A DNA stretch of 64,000 nucleotides from Flavobacteriales bacterium (GCA_016702645.1 JADJDP010000003.1:1-64000); one strand, 5' to 3'; counted from the stretch's first letter, positions 8,568-20,407 are shown. Numbers and translations: made by a program. Notes: generated from the letters alone by a model not told the origin.

Positions 8568-8702
8568 ATTCGGTGGATTTCCCGTGTGGGGCTTTCCCTT
8601 ATTTTCGGGCCCTTCATTTGGGAAGCCCTCCCTACCAAGCCCCTGCCTATAGCAGCATTTCTACCCCCCTTCTAGACCCATTCACTTACGCGAAGGGACA
8701 GG

Positions 8703-9311
8703 ATGATCGACAGCCTGAACGGAGAGTTATTGGAGAAAGGCGTGGACCATGTGGTCCTCGACTGCCATGGCGTGGGCTACCTCGTGCACGTGCCCGCCAC
8801 GGTGATCGGCCGCCTCCCGGACCAAGGTCGTTGTCGGCTGTACGTGCATTATTCCGTCTCGGTGGATGTGCGCTCGGGATCCAGTGAGCACCGGCTTTTC
8901 GGCTTCCATGCTGCGGATGAACGGCAGCTTTTCCGCAAACTGATCGATGTGCAGGGTGTGAGCGCCACCATTGGTATCGCGATCCTCAGCGCACGCAGCG
9001 CACAAGATGTGTATGCGGCGATCATCGGTGGCGATGAGAGCCTTTTGCGAAGTATCAAGGGCATCGGCCCGAAACTGGCCCAGCGGATCGTTACCGAACT
9101 GCAGACCAAGCTGGTGCCCGGTGCCATCACCGCTCCTCCGGGTATGCCGCTCCCGATGGGCAATACCCTTCGGACCGAGGCGTTATCGGCACTGGTTTCC
9201 CTGGGCTTGGACCGAATGAAGGCCGAGCGAGCGCTTCACACCGCGATGAACGAACAGGGTGCCGACCGTCCGGTGGAAGAACTGATCAAGCTTGCTCTGA
9301 AGAACCTGTGA
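8703..9311 (+). CDS. ruvA: Holliday junction branch migration protein RuvA
   Basis: Binds four-way DNA junctions as a tetramer and loads the RuvB motor during recombination repair. 202 residues, normal for the family. An OB-fold N-terminus (MIDSLNGELLEKGVDHVVLD), paired helix-hairpin-helix motifs (LIDVQGVSATIGIAIL and IKGIGPKLAQRIVTEL), and a short C-terminal RuvB-binding three-helix domain (EALSALVSLGLDRMKAERAL). The stop overlaps the sprA start (TGATG), a coupling that is conserved in Bacteroidota. The 135 bases before it show no clear promoter box. Confidence 0.95.
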   Translation: MIDSLNGELLEKGVDHVVLDCHGVGYLVHVPATVIGRLPDQGRCRLYVHYSVSVDVRSGSSEHRLFGFHAADERQLFRKLIDVQGVSATIGIAILSARSAQDVYAAIIGGDESLLRSIKGIGPKLAQRIVTELQTKLVPGAITAPPGMPLPMGNTLRTEALSALVSLGLDRMKAERALHTAMNEQGADRPVEELIKLALKNL

Positions 9312-12300
9312 TGATCGACAGAGCGAAGCGAACAACGCAGGCGCGCAGCGCGTGGAGAGGGTTGGTGCGAACCTGCCTCTTCGGTGTGTTCGTGTTCTTC
9401 GCCATGGACGATGTCCAAGCGAGCGTGAGCCTCTTCGAGAACCTCATCCTGCAAGCGGACACTCCGGAGGTGGACCTGGTATGGCCCATTTCCGACCCGC
9501 TCGTTCCCGGTGGCCAGTCCAGTGGGAGCATCAATCTGCAGAACCCGGAGAACATCGAGAACGACGTGGTGTACGATCCGGTGACGGGCCAGTACATCGT
9601 GCGCAGTTCGGTGGGTGGTTCCTTCGACTACCGGCCCCCGATGAGCATGAGCCTGGAGGAGTACTTGAACTACGACATGGAACGCTCCATGCAAACGTAT
9701 TGGCTGGACCAGGTGGAGAAGGACAGTGAGAGCGCCCAAAAGGACCTCATCCCGAAGATCAAGATCCGCGGCAAGATGTTCGACCGGATCTTCGGCGGTA
9801 ACACCATCGACATCAAACCACGTGGTTCGGCGGAAGTGATCTTCGGGTTGAACATCAGCAAGACCGAGAATCCGCGCATCCCGATCGATCAGCGCAAGAT
9901 CACCACCTTCAATTTCGACCAACGCATCCAGTTGAACCTCGTTGGGTCCATCGGCGAGAAGCTGAAGATCAGCACCAATTACAACACGCAGGCGACCTTC
10001 GACTTCGAGAACCAGGTGAAGCTGGATTACACCGGTTACGAGGACGAGATCATCCAGAAGATCGAAGCGGGCAACGTGAGCCTGCCGCTACGCGGAACGC
10101 TGATCCAGGGATCCCAGAGCCTCTTCGGTCTGAAGACGGAGCTGAAGTTCGGGCGGCTCACGGCCACGGCCATATTCAGCCAGGAGAAGGGCCAGCGTCG
10201 CAATGTGCAATCCCAAGGCGGTGCGCAAACCACCAACTTCGATATCAAGGCGGACGAGTACGAAGCGAACAAGCACTACTTCCTCAGTTACTTCTTCCGT
10301 CAGCAGTACGAGAACGCCATGCGCACGCTACCCACCGTGAACAGCGGCGTGCAAGTGACGCGTGTGGAAGTGTGGGTGACCAATACGCGCCAGGATTTCC
10401 AGCAGAACCGGAACATCGTTGCGTTCACGGACTTGGGTGAGGACGCGAGCGCGGCTTCCATCGCGGCAGGCAGGGTGAGCGCCGACCTGCCACCGGGGTT
10501 GGTGACCGATGCCGGTGGTATCGAAGCGGACAACGCTGCCAACTCGCTCTATGGCACTATCAGTACCAATGCGGGTATCCGCAGTTTCGTCAACGCGAGC
10601 GGAGCGTTGCAAGCGCTTGGATTGCAGGCTGCACGGCACTTCGAGAAATTGGAAAGCGCTCGTCTACTGACGCCTAGCGAGTTCACGTTCAATCCGCGAC
10701 TCGGCTTTATCACCATCAACCAAGCGCTCAACAACGATGAGGTGCTCGGTGTCGCTTACCAGTACACATTGAACGGGCAGACCTACCAGGTGGGGGAGTT
10801 CAGCACGGATGGGATCTCGCCACCGGATGCGCTCATGCTGCGCTTGTTGAAGGCCACCATCACGAACCCGCGCATTCCGCTGTGGGACCTCATGATGAAG
10901 AACGTTTACTCGCTCGGTGCTTTCCAGGTGAACAGCGAGAACTTCCGGTTGGACCTGATCTACAACAACCCGACAACGGGCGTTGACATCAACTACATCC
11001 CGCGTACACCGCTGGACCAGATCCCGATCCTGCAATCGGTCGGCATGGATCGCCTCGATCCGAACAACGCGCCCAATCCCGATGGTTGGTTCGACTTCGT
11101 GGACGGAGCTGCAACGAACGGTGGAACGATCCAGACGCAGACCGGTCGGGTCTATTTCACCACGCTCGAGCCGTTCGGCAGTTACTTGGACAGCAGGCTC
11201 ATCGGCCCGGACCCGAACAACCCGATCCAACCGGAGAACATCCGTCGCAACATCGTTTACCAACAGTTGTACGATAGCACCAAGATCGCCGCGCAGAACC
11301 TTCCCGAGCTGAACCGCTTCCGACTGAAAGGCAGTTACCGGAGTGCGAGCAGCGATGTGATCTCGCTGAACGCCGTGAACATCCCGCAGGGCAGCGTGGT
11401 GGTAACGGCCGGTGGAGTGCGCTTGATCGAGAACCAGGACTACACCGTGGACTACAACCTGGGCCGCGTGCGGATCCTGAACCAGGGCATCCTGGAGAGC
11501 GGCACCCCGGTGAACATCGCGTTGGAGAGCAACTCGCTCTTCAGCATACAAACCAAGACCCTTGCCGGTGCGCGCTTCGATTACAAGGTGAACCGCGACC
11601 TGGTGATCGGAGGTACGGTGATGAACCTGTACGAGCGTCCGCTGACCCAGAAGGTGAACGTGGGCGATGAACCCATTGCGAACACCATGCTGGGCGTGGA
11701 TGCCAACTGGCAGACGAAGTCGCAATGGCTCACCTCCTTGGTGGACCGACTGCCTTTCTACGCCACCAAGCAGGAGAGCAACGTGACGGCGAGCATCGAG
11801 GGTGCCTACCTGATCCCCGGCCACAGCCGCGCGATCGGCAATGCGGGCACCAGCTACATCGATGACTTCGAGGGCAGTGTGAGCACCATCGACCTGCGCA
11901 CGCAAAGCCTATGGTTCCACGCGAGCACGCCTCAGAACATCAGTTTGTTCCCCGAAGGGAATTTGGTCGGCGAACTGGAAGCAGGCTACCGCCGGGCGCA
12001 GTTGTCCTGGTATGTGATCGATCCGCTCTTCTTCAACAACAACAGCCTCACACCGAACCACATCGCCAATGACGATGGTATGCGCAGTGATCACCGCATG
12101 CGTCAGGTGTTGGAGCGGGAAGTGTTCCCCTTCCGACAGTTGCCCAGTGGAACGCCGAACAACATTCCCGTTCTGGACCTCACGTACTATCCGAGCGAGC
12201 GTGGACCCTACAACTACAACCCGGACCTGAACGACGACGGTACGCTCACCGCGCCGGAGAACAACTGGGCCGGCATCACCCGTCGCATCACCACCACCGA

Positions 12301-15300
12301 TTTCGAGAGCAGCAACATCGAGAGCATCCAGTTCTGGGTGATGGATCCGTTCCAGGAAGGGACCTTCGGCGCGAGCAACGAGAACTCCAGCAACACCACG
12401 GGTGGCTACCTCTACATCGATCTGGGGAACATCAGCGAGGACGTGCTGCGCGATGGTCGCAAGAGCTTCGAGAACGGATTGCCGAAGGACGCGGACGAAC
12501 AAGCGAACTCAGCGGGCGAAACGCAGGAGACCGCTTGGGGCGTGGTTTCCACCGTGCAGAACGTGGTGAACGCGTTCGCGCTCCTCGAGAGCAACAGCAA
12601 CGCATACCAGGACGTGGGGCTTGACGGCCTGGCCAGCAGACCTGATCGATCCCGGAGCGCAATGAGAAGGACTTCTTCTCCGATTACCTGAACGCCCTGA
12701 GCCCTGCTGCGCGCTGTGGTGGAGGACGATCCAAGCAACGATGACTACCGCTTCTTCCGCGGAGATGACTATGACACCCAGCAGCGGAGCATCCTGGAGC
12801 GCTACAAGCGCTTCAATGCCCCGGAGGGGAACAGCATCACGGACGAGGACGCTCAGGAGGATTATCCAACGCAGCAGACCACCATTCCAACCACGGAGGA
12901 CATCAACCTGGACCAGAACCTGGCCGAAGGGGAGAGCTACTTCCACTACAAGATCGCCATGCGGCCGCAGGACATGGTCGTGGGGCAAGGTTTCATCACC
13001 GATCGGATCCTCGCAGAAGCGAGCACGCCGCAAGGCACCAAACAGGTGTATTGGTACCAGTTCAAGGTGCCTGTTCGCCAACCCACCCAAGTGGTGAACG
13101 GCATCCAGGACTACCGCAGCATACGCTTCATGCGGATGTATGTGAACGGCTGGCCGCAAGAGGTGACCTTGCGTTTCGCGCGCCTGGAGTTCGTGCGGGG
13201 CGAGTGGCGCAAATACACCCAGAGCTTGGAGTCTCCGGGCGTGATCATCGGCAATGACGAAGATCCCACCGTGTTCAGCGTGGCGGCGGTGAACATCGAG
13301 GAGAACGGCAGCAGGTATCCGATCAACTATACGCTACCTCCGGGCATCAACAAGGAGATCGACGTGGCCAGCGCCAACCTGCGGAACCTCAACGAGCAAT
13401 CGCTCCAGTTGAAGGTGTGCAACCTGCGCGACGGCGATGCGCGCGGTGCCTTCCGCAACGTGAGCTTCGACATACGCAGCTACAAGAAGTTGCGCATGTT
13501 CATCCACGCCGAGAGCAGCGATCCCGCGCATCCGATCCAGTATGGTGACGCCACCGTGTTCATTCGCTTGGGCAACGACCTCGATGGCAATTACTACGAG
13601 TACGAAGTGCCTGTGCAGCCTTCGGCCTTCTTCAACAACGACCCGTACAGCATTTGGCCCGAAGCGAACGACCTCATCATCGAATTCGCTGCGCTCAACG
13701 ACCTCAAGATCGCACGGGACCAGGCCGGTTATCCGCGCAACCTGCGGTATGCGGGGACCGATGCGGACCGGCGCATCTTCGTGAAGGGGAGCCCGAACCT
13801 GAGCCAGATGCGGTCGATCATGATCGGCATCCGGAACCCGAAGAAGGAAGGTGAGGAGGCCAACCCGTGGAACACCGACAATGGCTTGGCGCAATGCCTT
13901 GAAGTGTGGGTGAACGAACTGCGGCTCACCGACTTCGATCAGAGCGGCGGTTGGGCAGCCGTGGCGCGCCTGAACGCGCAACTCGCCGATCTGGGCAGCG
14001 TGAGCGTGGCCGCCAATTACAGCACGCCGTTCTGGGGAAGCATCGACAAGCGGGTGAGCGAACGCCAGCGCGAAACGAAGTACGGCATCGATGTGAGCGC
14101 GAACCTGGAAATGGGCAAGTTCCTTCCGGAAGCCAGCAACGTGCGCATCCCCATGTACATGGGCTACAGCGAGCGGATCAGCAATCCGCAGTTCGATCCA
14201 CTGAACCCCGACATCCAGTGGGATGATGCGACGCGATCCCTATCTCGAGAGGAACGAAAGGAACGGCTGAAGCAATCGCGAACGTACACGCGAAGGCGAA
14301 GCTTGAACTTCACCAACGTGCGAAAGGACCGTGGCGCTGATGCCGGCGACGAGCGGCTGTGGGACGTGGAGAACCTGAGCCTGAGCTACGCCTACACGGA
14401 CCAGGAGTACTTCGATGTGAACACCGCGTTCGAGAACACACGCACCTATCGCGGATCCATCGCCTACCTGCACAATCCCAAACCACGACCCATCGAGCCT
14501 TTCGCCGGCATTGGCTTCGTTGGCAAGAGCAAGTGGTTGAAGTTGATCAAGGACTTCAACGTGAACCTGGGTTTCAAGCAGGTGAACCTGCGTACATCGG
14601 TGGACCGCATGTACCTCGAACGCCTGGTGCGTTCCAACCCCAACATCGAATCGCTGCCACCACGACCGACCTACAACAAGAACTTCAATTGGCAGAGCCA
14701 GTACGGCTTCCGGTACGAGATCACCAAGGCGCTCAAGCTCGACTTCAACGCGAACAACCTGGCCGTCATCGGCGAAACACCGGGCCGCGTGAGCCCGCGG
14801 TACGAGGATGAGTACGCCGCGTGGAAGGACAGCGTGTTGGCCAGCGTCAAGAGTTTCGGCGAAGTGACGCGCTACGATCACACGATCGCTCTTACTTACA
14901 CATTGCCGCTGGACAAGTTCCCGCTCACGGACTGGATCACGGCGAACACCGCTATACACGGCCGGTTACCAGTGGGACCGCGCGCCCTTCACGCAGGATA
15001 CGCTGGGCCACACCATCCAGAACTCGCAGAACATCTCGGTGGACGGCCAACTCAATTTCGTTGGGCTCTACAACAAGAGCAAGTACCTGAAGCGGATCAA
15101 CGACAAAGCCAAGGGAAGTCGTGCGAACAAACCGGCCACAACACCCGCACGCGGTGGTGCCGAGCCCAAACCGGACGAGCCGAAACCCGCTGGCAAGATC
15201 AACGTGCTGGAAGGCTTGGCGCGCGTGCTCATGACCATCCGTACCGGAACGATCACGTACAGCCAGAACTCCGGCATGTTGCTGCCGGGCTATGATCGCA

Positions 15301-16577
15301 AGACGAACATCCTGGGCATGGACGATTTCGCGGCACCTGGTTTCGGCTTCGTCACCGGCCAGCAGAACCACGACCTGAGCGGGGATATCCAGCGGGACTT
15401 CGCGCGCACGGCCGCCACCAACGGATGGTTGGTGCAGACACCGTCCATCTTCAACAGCTACACGAACACGCGTACCGAGACGATCAATGCGCGCCTATCG
15501 CTGGAGCCCTTCAAGGGCATGCGCGTTGAACTCACGGCCAACCGTACGATCTCGGAGAACCGCCGGTCCTTCTTCCGCTGGAACAGCACGCTCAGCGAAT
15601 ACGTGAACGACAGTCCCAACGAGTTCGGCAACTTCAGCGTGAGCATGCTCACCTGGCGGACGGCCTTTTCCAAGGATGACGGCGACTTCGTGAACCAGAT
15701 CTTCGAGGACGTCATCGCCAACCGCACCATCATCAGTGAGCGCCTCTCCGCCACCAACACCAACAGCGTCCTCGATGCGCAGAGCGGCTTCTACACCGGC
15801 TTCGGCCCCACGAACCAGGACGTGGTGATCCCCGCCTTCCTCGCCGCCTACACCGGGCGCAGCGCCAGCAAGGTGAACCTGAACCCCTTCAAGCAGACAC
15901 CGGCACCGAACTGGGACATCACCTATGACGGCCTCACCAAGTTGCCCTTCTTCGCCAAGCTGTTCCGCACCTTCACGTTGAAGAACAGCTACCGCAGCAA
16001 CTTCAGCATCGCCAACTTCCAGACGAACCTGCTTTATGTTCCCGGCGGCAACGAAGTGGATGCGGCAGGCAACTTCATCCCCGCGCGGCAGATCAGTACC
16101 ATCACGTTGCAGGAAGCCATGCGCCCGCTCATGAGCTTTGATGCCACCTTGAAGAACGGCCTGTTGGCCAAGGTGGAGTACAACCGCGACCGCAACCTCA
16201 CGCTGGGCCTCACCAACTATCAGGTCACCGAGGTGCGCGGCAAAGAGTACGTCATCGGCACGGGCTATCGCTTCAAGAACGTGAAGCTGCCCTTCACCAT
16301 CGGCAGCAAGAAACCCGAGAGCGACCTGAACCTGCGGGTTGACCTGAGCCTGCGTGACAACTTCACGGTGATCCGGAAAATGGAGGAGCGCCAGAACCAG
16401 GTGACCGCCGGCCAGAACGTGCTTTCCATCAAGACGAGCGCCGATTACGTGCTGAACCAACGGTTGAACGTGCGGGCCTTCTACGAGCGCGTGATCAACA
16501 CCCCGGTCATCTCCACCTCCTTCCCGAGCGCCAATACGAACCTGGGCATCAGCCTGCGCTTCACCCTGGCCCAATAG
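9311..16577 (+). CDS. sprA: Cell surface protein SprA/Sov, T9SS outer-membrane translocon; three frame breaks
   Basis: SprA is the very large outer-membrane barrel through which type IX cargo leaves the cell, and it is needed for gliding. Here it spans about 2,420 residues with an N-terminal signal segment (RTCLFGVFVFFAMDDVQA). Recognisable parts include YLNYDMERSMQTYWLDQVEK, RGSAEVIFGLNISKTENPRI, the IPGHSRAIG ... YIDDFEGS region, LDLTYYPSERGPYNYNPDL and the C-terminal strand FTLAQ. The frame leaves at about 12645, returns near 12712 (compensating indels around FFSDYLNALSP), then shifts at about 14955 (DWITANT to AGYQWDRAPF). With those repaired it is full length. The order ruvA-sprA-gcvH-vanZ supports the call. 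Three indels in a core secretion gene suggest consensus errors. Confidence 0.93.
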
Positions 16578-16585
16578 CGTTGAAT

Positions 16586-16667
16586 GGTGGAAGAGTGCAA
16601 GGGTGCATACGCGGATAAGCCAAGCCGCATACTTTCGCCCGCGTCAGCACCCTTGCACTCTTTCACC
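16586..16667. repeat. 21-bp inverted repeat with a 40-bp loop containing a promoter-like box
   Basis: Left arm 16586-16606 (GGTGGAAGAGTGCAAGGGTGC) and right arm 16647-16667 are reverse complements with one mismatch. The loop holds TACTTTCG at 16630-16637. On RNA the arms would form a long stem between sprA and gcvH, possibly acting as a terminator or processing site. It may instead be a dispersed palindromic repeat. Confidence 0.75.
16630..16637 (+). promoter_or_regulatory. Putative -7 box TACTTTCG upstream of gcvH
   Basis: TACTTTCG lies 53 nt before the gcvH ATG, inside the loop of the inverted repeat. The same octamer occurs before three other genes in the window. Confidence 0.4.
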
Positions 16668-16690
16668 CTCGCACCTTTCCACTTTCCCAA

Positions 16691-17071
16691 ATGAACATCC
16701 CAGCCGACCTGAAGTACACCAAGGACCACGAGTGGATCCGCATTGAAGGCGATCAAGCCACGATCGGTATCACCGACTTCGCCCAAGGGGAGCTTGGAGA
16801 TATCGTCTTCATCGACATCGGTACCGAGGGACAGACGCTTGATCGCGAAGCCGTTTTCGGGACCGTGGAGGCGGTGAAGACGGTGAGCGATCTCTTCATG
16901 CCGGTGAGCGGCACTGTTACCGAGTTGAATCCGGGTCTCGCGGATGATCCTGCGAGCGTGAACACCGACCCTTACGGCAAAGGCTGGATGGTGCGTGTGA
17001 AGCTCTCCGACGCTGGCCAGGTGAACGACCTGCTCACTGCCGATCAGTACAAGGCGCTCGTCGGCGCATAG
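16691..17071 (+). CDS. gcvH: Glycine cleavage system H protein
   Basis: A 126-residue lipoyl carrier that shuttles the aminomethyl group between the P, T and L proteins of glycine cleavage. The lipoylated lysine lies in GTVEAVKTVSDL, and KYTKDHEWIR and LGDIVFIDI are the usual family motifs. Length is normal. The stop (TAG) overlaps a GTG start of the next gene by one base. Placed after sprA as in many Bacteroidota. Confidence 0.96.
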   Translation: MNIPADLKYTKDHEWIRIEGDQATIGITDFAQGELGDIVFIDIGTEGQTLDREAVFGTVEAVKTVSDLFMPVSGTVTELNPGLADDPASVNTDPYGKGWMVRVKLSDAGQVNDLLTADQYKALVGA

Positions 17072-17472
17072 TGTTCGCGATGCTGCGCAGTTTGCGCTGG
17101 GCCATCGCATGGGCCTTTGTCATCCTTGTGCTTTGCCTGATGCCCGGCAAGGCGCTGCCTGAATGGAACTGGTTCGCACTTCTGGACCTTGACAAGCTCG
17201 TGCATGCGGGCTTGTTCTTCGTGCTCGCCGTCCTGCTCGCTCAGGCATTTTACAGCAATCGTTCACCTGCGCATTACCTCGTCTGGGCCTGCATCATCAG
17301 CATCGCATATGGGTTCGCCACCGAGTTCATGCAGGGCATGGAAGCGCTGGGACGCCGCACGGACCTGAACGATATGATCGCGAACAGCACCGGAGCGCTG
17401 CTTGCGGCTGCTCATGTGAACTGGAAGGAGAAGAAGGGCAAGGCGATCGTGCCGTTCGCGTTCCTGCGCTAG
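17071..17472 (+). CDS. VanZ-like family membrane protein
   Basis: 133 residues with four predicted membrane helices (WAIAWAFVILVLCLMPG, LVHAGLFFVLAVLLAQAF, YLVWACIISIAYGFATEFMQ, and a weaker NSTGALLAAAHV). DKLVHAGLFF and E-F-x-Q ... R-x-x-D-x-x-D (EFMQGMEALGRRTDLNDMIAN) are VanZ-like signatures. The VanZ family is linked to low-level teicoplanin resistance in enterococci, but its reaction is unknown and most members have other, uncharacterised envelope roles. GTG 17071 overlaps the gcvH stop; ATG 17080 is an alternative start. Confidence 0.85.
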   Translation: MFAMLRSLRWAIAWAFVILVLCLMPGKALPEWNWFALLDLDKLVHAGLFFVLAVLLAQAFYSNRSPAHYLVWACIISIAYGFATEFMQGMEALGRRTDLNDMIANSTGALLAAAHVNWKEKKGKAIVPFAFLR

Positions 17473-17514
17473 TGGTGGCATTCCCTGCGCCTTAGCGCCT
17501 TTCCGGCCAACACA

Positions 17515-18761
17515 CTACACGATCATCCCCGCCGCCACCGTCTCGTTGGTGCTCTCATCAATGAGGATGATGCTGCCGGTGTATCGGTTGCGCTGGTACT
17601 TGTCGAAGTGCAGCGGTACGGTGGTGCGCAGATGCACACGACCGATGTCGTTCATACGGATGTTCAGGTCGCCTTCCGCCTTGTGCAGGGTGCTGATGTC
17701 CATTTTGTAACGCACTTCCTTCACCATGCAACGTGCATCACGGCTGGTGTGCTTGATAGCGTACTTGCCACCGGGCTGGAGCGGTCGCTCATGGAACCAG
17801 CAGAGCATCACGTCCAGGTCCTGTGCGCTTTCCGGCGCATTGTTGGGGCTCACGATCATGTCGCCCCGGCTGATGTCGATCTCGTCGGCGAGCGTCATCA
17901 CCACGCTCTGTGGTGCGAAGGCTTCTTCCACTTCGCGTTCTCCGAGGTTGATGCTCTTGATCGTGCTTTGGAAGCCACTGGGTAGTACCTGCACCGCATC
18001 ACCCTTGCGGAAGACCCCCCTTGCACACGCCCGGCGAATCCTCGGAAATCATGGTGTTCGTCGGTCATGGGGCGCACCACGTATTGAACGGGGAAGCGAC
18101 GATCGATATGGTTGAGGTCGCCGGCGATGTGCACGTTCTCCAGCAGGTACATCAACGTAGGGCCCTGATACCAGTCCATCCGAGTACTGCGGTCCACCAC
18201 GTTGTCGCCTTTCAACGCGCTGATGGGGATGTAGCGGATGTCTCGGACTTCGAGCTTGCTGCTGAAATCCTCCAACTCTTTCTGTATCCGGGTGAAAACG
18301 GCCTCGTCGTAATCCACAAGGTCCATCTTGTTGATGCAGAACACCACGTGCGGGATGCCGAGCAAGGATGCGATGAACGAATGGCGGCAGGTCTGTTCCA
18401 GGATCCCTTTGCGGGCGTCCACGAGGATGATGGCCAGGTTCGCGGTGCTCGCGCCGGTGACCATGTTGCGCGTGTACTGGATGTGCCCCGGTGTATCGGC
18501 GATGATGAACTTGCGTTTCGGTGTGGCAAAGTAGCGGTAGGCCACGTCAATGGTGATGCCTTGCTCGCGTTCGGCGCGCAGGCCGTCGGTCAGCAAAGAG
18601 AGGTCCACGGCACCATCGCCGCGCTTGGAGCTGGCCTTCTCCATCGCCTCCATCTGGTCGTCGAAAATGGCCTTGCTATCATAGAGCAAGCGGCCGATCA
18701 AGGTGCTCTTGCCATCGTCCACACTGCCTGCGGTCGTGAAGCGGAGCAGGTCCATGTCCAA
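17515..18761 (-). CDS. cysN: Sulfate adenylyltransferase subunit 1 (GTPase), one frameshift
   Basis: The GTPase subunit that drives adenylyl-sulfate formation by CysD. About 415 residues: G1 GSVDDGKST, an EREQGITIDVAYRYF switch I, G3 DTPGHIQYTRNM, G4 NKMDLVDY, then EF-Tu-like beta-barrel domains with VVRPMTDEHHDFRGFAG and the final GSIILIDESTNETV. The frame breaks at a run of six C (18015-18020; G on the coding strand): one more G gives GRVQGGVFRKGDAVQVLPSG. There is no fused APS kinase; that is supplied by cysC two genes upstream. Gene order cysC-cysD-cysN on the minus strand, with 21 nt between cysD and cysN. Confidence 0.95.
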
Positions 18762-18782
18762 GTATCCGTGGGTCGTCCTTCT

Positions 18783-19718
18783 TCATCTTCGATCCTTCGG
18801 ATTGTCTGCTCCGGGCAAATAGCCTTCTTTCTTCCTGTCCTCCATCGCCGCTTCGCTCCGCTTATCGTCCATCCGGCTGCCGCGCTCGGTCACACGCGAA
18901 GAAGCCACCTCCTCGATGATCTCCTCCAAGGTGCTCGCTGGAGAATCCACTGCACCGGTGCAGCTCATATCGCCGATGGTGCGGAAGCGCACGCGCATCT
19001 GGCGGGGCTTCTCTTCCGGCTTCAAGCGCATGAACGAGGAGTTCGCGTAGATCACCCCGTCACGGTCGAAGACTTCGCGCACATGGCTGAAGTAGATGCT
19101 TGGGATGGGGATGTTCTCAAGCAAGATGTACTGCCACACGTCCATCTCCGTCCAGTTGCTGATGGGGAAGGCGCGGAAGTGTTCGCCCGGACGCTTCCTG
19201 CCATTGTAAAGGTTCCACAGTTCAGGTCGCTGGTTCTTCGGGTCCCACGAGCCGAATTCATCGCGGTGGCTGAACACGCGCTCCTTGGCGCGGGCCTTCT
19301 CCTCATCACGTCGACCGCCGCCGATGGCGCAATCGATCTTGTGCTTCTCGATCGTATCGAGCAGGGTCACGGTTTGCAGCTTGTTGCGACTGGCGTAGTA
19401 GCCCGTCTCTTCCTGCACACGGCCTTGTTCGATGCTCTCCTGCACACTACCCACTATCAGCTTCGCGCCGTGCTCCCTCACGAGCTCGTCGCGGAAGATC
19501 ATCGTCTCCTCGAAATTGTGGCCGGTGTCCACGTGCACGAGGGGGAACGGGACCTTGCTCGGGAAGAACGCCTTTCGTGCAAGGTGGAAGCACACGATGC
19601 TGTCCTTGCCACCGCTGAAAAGCAATGCGGGGTTGTCGAATTGCGCCGCGACCTCACGCAGGATGTGCATGCTCTCGCTCTCGAGCTCCTTCAGGTGCGT
19701 CAGTCGGTACGAATGCAT
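18783..19718 (-). CDS. cysD: Sulfate adenylyltransferase subunit 2
   Basis: Catalyses ATP + sulfate to adenylyl-sulfate (APS) with CysN in the cytoplasm, the first step of sulfate assimilation or activation for sulfation. 311 residues with the PP-loop SGGKDSIV, HVDTGHNFEET, AIGGGRRDEEKARAKER, and the C-terminal FRTIGDMSCTGAVDSPA that contacts CysN. Typical length. It begins three bases after cysC ends, so the three genes form one operon. Confidence 0.96.
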   Translation of the reverse strand: MHSYRLTHLKELESESMHILREVAAQFDNPALLFSGGKDSIVCFHLARKAFFPSKVPFPLVHVDTGHNFEETMIFRDELVREHGAKLIVGSVQESIEQGRVQEETGYYASRNKLQTVTLLDTIEKHKIDCAIGGGRRDEEKARAKERVFSHRDEFGSWDPKNQRPELWNLYNGRKRPGEHFRAFPISNWTEMDVWQYILLENIPIPSIYFSHVREVFDRDGVIYANSSFMRLKPEEKPRQMRVRFRTIGDMSCTGAVDSPASTLEEIIEEVASSRVTERGSRMDDKRSEAAMEDRKKEGYLPGADNPKDRR

Positions 19719-19721
19719 GGT

Positions 19722-20327
19722 TCAGTTGCGCGTGATGCGGGGCTGGATGAAGTTCAAAAGTTCGTTGGCGCTGTCCTGTTCGCTACGACCCGCCGTTGCA
19801 ATGCGGATGGCAGGTGACGGTGGTGCCTCGAAGGGTGCGCTGATACCCGTGAAGTCCTTCACTTCACCAGCACGTGCCTTTGCATAGAGGCCCTTCACAT
19901 CGCGTTGCTCGCATACTTCGAGCGGAGTGTCGATGAAGACCTCGTGGAAGTCCGTTGCACCGATGATCGCCTTGGCCTGTTCGCGGATCGCGATGGTGGG
20001 AGAGACGAAGCAGCAGATCACGATCACGCCTTGCTGCACGAACAGCTTCGCCACTTCGGCGATGCGGCGGATGTTCTCCGTGCGGTCCGTATCCGAGAAG
20101 CCGAGGTTGCTGTTGATGCCTGTGCGAACGTTGTCGCCATCGAGCACCACGCAGAAGCGACCGCGTTCATGGAGCGCCCGTTCAAGTGCGATAGCGATGG
20201 TGCTTTTTCCGCTGCCGCTTAGACCCGTCATCCAAACCACACAACCTTGCTGGCCTAGCAGTTCCTCCTTATGGGAACGGGCCAGCAAGCGGTCCTGAAC
20301 GGGGTGTATGTGTCGGTCGGTTGACAA
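19722..20327 (-). CDS. cysC: Adenylylsulfate kinase
   Basis: Phosphorylates APS to PAPS, the sulfate donor for reduction or for sulfotransferases. 201 residues: P-loop GLSGSGKST, DGDNVRTGINSNLGFSDTDR, FVSPTIAIREQAKAIIG and CEQRDVKGLYAKARAGEVKDFTG split over the substrate lid. It is first in the cysC-cysD-cysN operon. No PAPS reductase lies next to it in the window. A TACTTTCG box lies 17 nt upstream of the ATG. Confidence 0.95.
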   Translation of the reverse strand: MSTDRHIHPVQDRLLARSHKEELLGQQGCVVWMTGLSGSGKSTIAIALERALHERGRFCVVLDGDNVRTGINSNLGFSDTDRTENIRRIAEVAKLFVQQGVIVICCFVSPTIAIREQAKAIIGATDFHEVFIDTPLEVCEQRDVKGLYAKARAGEVKDFTGISAPFEAPPSPAIRIATAGRSEQDSANELLNFIQPRITRN

Positions 20328-20344
20328 GGCTTTGGAACGGAGCG

Positions 20345-20352
20345 CGAAAGTA
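20345..20352 (-). promoter_or_regulatory. Putative -7 box TACTTTCG of the cysCDN operon
   Basis: TACTTTCG on the minus strand, 17 nt before the cysC ATG, back to back with the deoC promoter box at 20408-20415. Confidence 0.45.
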
Positions 20353-20407
20353 GGTCTTCACCGCGCAAGACCATTCGCTCTCAAGCGCGCCCAGCAAAGG
20401 CTCCGCC

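Noticed and set aside
10664..11905. 413-codon open frame on the minus strand
   Set aside because: Antisense shadow of sprA with typical GC-rich composition.
12640..15040. Programmed frameshifting in sprA
   Set aside because: No slippery heptamer with a downstream structure was evident, and similar breaks occur in many unrelated genes here.
17472..17515. Terminator between vanZ and cysN
   Set aside because: Only a 4-bp stem (GCGC) could be seen in the gap, too weak to call.
18021..19817. 598-codon open frame on the plus strand
   Set aside because: Antisense to cysN, cysD and cysC, whose motifs are unmistakable.
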